Source: a bacterium
GTDB taxonomy: Bacteria; Pseudomonadota; Gammaproteobacteria; Burkholderiales; Burkholderiaceae_C
Assembly (NCBI GenBank): GCA_030824555.1
Contig: JAVBXK010000040.1
Coordinates: 31,334 to 95,333 of the forward strand
Direction: 5' to 3'
Length of the DNA: 64,000 nucleotides
Numbering within the stretch: position 1 is the stretch's first letter; each line of letters starts with the position of its first letter. A model generated the notes under the pieces. It was given only the letters and a program-made list of their open reading frames with translations. It was not told the DNA's origin and ran no database searches. Positions 62,292 to 64,000 of this stretch are shown here, piece by piece. The position numbers and the translations under genes are program-made.

Positions 62292-62414
62292 GACCGTCCT
62301 CTTGATGGGGTGAAGACGCACACGTTTACGCGGCGTTGACAGTGCTTCCTCATAATCACCTCAGATGCCGAACGGCGTTCATGTAACCGCCCCCGTTTTT
62401 TCACCAGGTGCCTG

Positions 62415-64000
62415 ATGTCGCTGCCTTTTTCACTGTTTCGCGTTCAAGGTCCACACGCCCCGATGCCACAGCTTGCCGCAGGAGCCCCCCTGCAAGGGCC
62501 ACGCTGTCGCCAGTCGGGCAAAGTCATGCCATGGGTGCTCGCCGCCGCACTGGCTGCAACCGGTGCGGGGGCCTGGTGGTGGCAAAGCAACCGTCCAGTG
62601 ACTGATGACGCTGGCCCCGCCGCCTCGGGGGCCGCCGCACCCAAACGCTTTGGCGCGGGCAGCCGGGTGCAACCCGTGTCGGTGGCGGCCGTGCAGATGC
62701 GCGACATGACGCTCACCGCCCAAGCCATTGGCAACATGGCCGCGCTGAACACGGCCGTGGTGCGGGCCAAACTGGATGCCGAGCTGAAAGCCCTGCACTT
62801 CAAAGAAGGCCAGACCGTCAAGGCTGGCCAGCTGTTGGCCGAACTGGACAACCGTGCCCAGGTGGTGCAGCTGGCCCAGGCGCAGGGTCAGCTGGCACGA
62901 GACCAGGCCCAGCTGCGCAACGCCCAGCTCGACCTGGCGCGCTACAAAGACCTGCTGGCCAAAGACTCCATCGCCAGCCAGCAGGTGGACACACAAGACG
63001 CGCTGGTGCGCCAGCTGCAAGGCACGGTGCAGACCGATCAGGCCCAGGTGGACAACGCCCAGTTGCAGCTCTCGTACACGCGTCTCACGGCACCCATTGC
63101 CGGGCGGCTGGGCCTGAAGCAGGTGGACCTGGGCAGCACCGTGCGCAGCAGCGATGCCAATGGCCTGGTCACCATCACCCAGACGCAGCCCATTGCTCTG
63201 GTGTTTGCCGTGCCTGAAAACCTGCTGCCTAAAGTGAGGGCACGTCTGGCTGGCAAACAGCCGCTGGGCGTGGAGGTGTGGGACCGCGAATTCCGCAACC
63301 GCCTGGGGCAGGGCCGCGTGATCACCACCGACAACGTGATCGACGCCACCACCGGCACTATCAAGCTCAAGGCCGAATTTCCCAATGCCGATGGCAGTCT
63401 GTTTCCCAACCAGTTTGTGAACGTGCGTTTGCAACTGGAGGTGCTGCCGGGCGCCACCGCTGTGCCCAACACCGCACTGCAGCGTGGTGCGCAGGGCGCA
63501 TTCGTGTATGCGGTCAAACCCGACAGCACCGTGGCCATCCGCCGCGTGCGTGCCGGTGCCACCGAAGGCGACTGGACCAGCGTGCAAGGCGAGCTGGCCG
63601 TGGGCGAGCAGGTGGTGACCGATGGCGCCGACCGGCTGCGCGAGGGCGCGCAGGTTGAAGTCATCGTGCCACAAAAGCCCGGTGCGGGTGCAGGGGGCGG
63701 CGGCAGCGGCGGTGCCAAGCCAGACCAGAAGCCAGGCAACCAGGCCGCTGCCGTGCCGAATGCAGACACGGCTTCCGCCAAGAACGCGCCCAGCGCTGCG
63801 GCAGCCTCGCCCGCAGCAGCTTCGGCCGACGCGGTCAGCAGCCCTGCGCCTGCGAAGGCACGGGCCGCGCAGCCAGCTGACCCCAGTGGCGCAGCCGTGC
63901 CACCCCGGCCCGGACCCGGCGGTCCCGGTGCCGCAGGCGGGCCACCTCCCGGTGCGCCACCCGGCTCACCCAGCCCGCTCGGCCCACCCGGTCGGCCTGG
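62415..64000 (+). CDS. RND efflux membrane-fusion protein, MdtA type (partial, runs off window)
   Basis: The 528 codons present encode a periplasmic adaptor linking an RND pump to an outer-membrane channel. A single membrane anchor (MPWVLAAALAATGAGAWWW, about 38-56) is followed by the lipoyl domain halves (ALNTAVVRAKLDAELKALHF, KEGQTVKAGQLLAELDN), the coiled-coil hairpin (AQGQLARDQAQLRNAQ ... QTDQAQVDNAQLQ) and RLTAPIAGRLGLKQVDLGS. From about residue 416 a Gly/Ala/Pro-rich tail of more than 110 residues begins; no stop is reached by 64000. ATG 62415 follows AGGTGCC. The RND pump gene is expected just past the window edge. Confidence 0.88.
   Translation, partial: MSLPFSLFRVQGPHAPMPQLAAGAPLQGPRCRQSGKVMPWVLAAALAATGAGAWWWQSNRPVTDDAGPAASGAAAPKRFGAGSRVQPVSVAAVQMRDMTLTAQAIGNMAALNTAVVRAKLDAELKALHFKEGQTVKAGQLLAELDNRAQVVQLAQAQGQLARDQAQLRNAQLDLARYKDLLAKDSIASQQVDTQDALVRQLQGTVQTDQAQVDNAQLQLSYTRLTAPIAGRLGLKQVDLGSTVRSSDANGLVTITQTQPIALVFAVPENLLPKVRARLAGKQPLGVEVWDREFRNRLGQGRVITTDNVIDATTGTIKLKAEFPNADGSLFPNQFVNVRLQLEVLPGATAVPNTALQRGAQGAFVYAVKPDSTVAIRRVRAGATEGDWTSVQGELAVGEQVVTDGADRLREGAQVEVIVPQKPGAGAGGGGSGGAKPDQKPGNQAAAVPNADTASAKNAPSAAAASPAAASADAVSSPAPAKARAAQPADPSGAAVPPRPGPGGPGAAGGPPPGAPPGSPSPLGPPGRP

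Overview
The window is high-GC DNA with long tightly packed operons and a gene repertoire typical of a betaproteobacterium of the order Burkholderiales, most likely Comamonadaceae. The grounds are a PQQ-alcohol oxidation cluster with a quinoprotein relay, a Bug-type solute receptor, TRAP and PotABCD-type transporters, several chemotaxis proteins, and an AT-rich intergenic repeat that I associate from memory with that family. The assignment rests on gene families, not on a marker gene. No rRNA or CRISPR is present. One tRNA-Gly(CCC) is seen.

Layout. Positions 1-4.4 kb are loosely filled: an HD-GYP phosphodiesterase, a decayed ATPase fragment, a cysteine hydrolase, a secreted two-module protein, and the tail of an IS6-like transposase. 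From 4.4 to 27.9 kb lies a large PQQ-dependent alcohol oxidation island, interrupted by a LysR/asparaginase II pair and a Bug receptor. It contains a TonB receptor, an ABC system (ATPase apart from binding protein and permease), a beta-propeller protein, a SoxYZ-like carrier, two zinc-metallohydrolase-like relay proteins, an ExaA-like quinoprotein alcohol dehydrogenase, three c-type cytochromes, a MoxJ-like binding protein and an AcoR-type sigma-54 activator. Four genes of the island (TonB receptor, propeller, dehydrogenase, PedF-like cytochrome) have good -24/-12 sigma-54 promoters. Two of these also share a nearly identical 18-bp upstream site, so the activator at 23987-26110 probably controls the whole island.

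Inside the island, on the opposite strand (22.65-19.76 kb), sits an unrecognised four-gene operon: an ExbB/TolQ/MotA-like channel, an ExbD/TolR-like single-pass protein whose periplasmic part looks like a DUF2135-type beta-sandwich, a small membrane protein and a lipoprotein. It is my best candidate for an undescribed system, possibly a proton-driven envelope machine.

From 28 to 34.4 kb there is a tungsten aldehyde:ferredoxin oxidoreductase operon (ferredoxin, catalytic subunit, FAD subunit, MoaD-like protein, small orphan protein, OsmC). It is divergent from an AcoR-like regulator that has lost its AAA+ domain. It could oxidise aldehydes made by the alcohol dehydrogenase. Then follow a DEDD exonuclease, a TRAP transporter with a divergent MarR-type regulator and a fused hydantoinase/5-oxoprolinase (34.4-42.9 kb), and a ComEA/PilB-like DNA-uptake or pilus pair (43.0-45.9 kb). 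A chemoreceptor, tRNA-Gly, two UspA proteins and TerC complete 46.0-50.0 kb.

From 50.8 to 62.2 kb an eight-gene minus-strand operon encodes GABA aminotransferase, a PotABCD-type importer, a chemoreceptor, an agmatinase/guanidinobutyrase-type ureohydrolase and succinate-semialdehyde dehydrogenase. It is divergent from a MocR/GabR regulator and reads as a pathway from a guanidino or amino compound through GABA to succinate. The window ends inside an RND efflux membrane-fusion protein gene.
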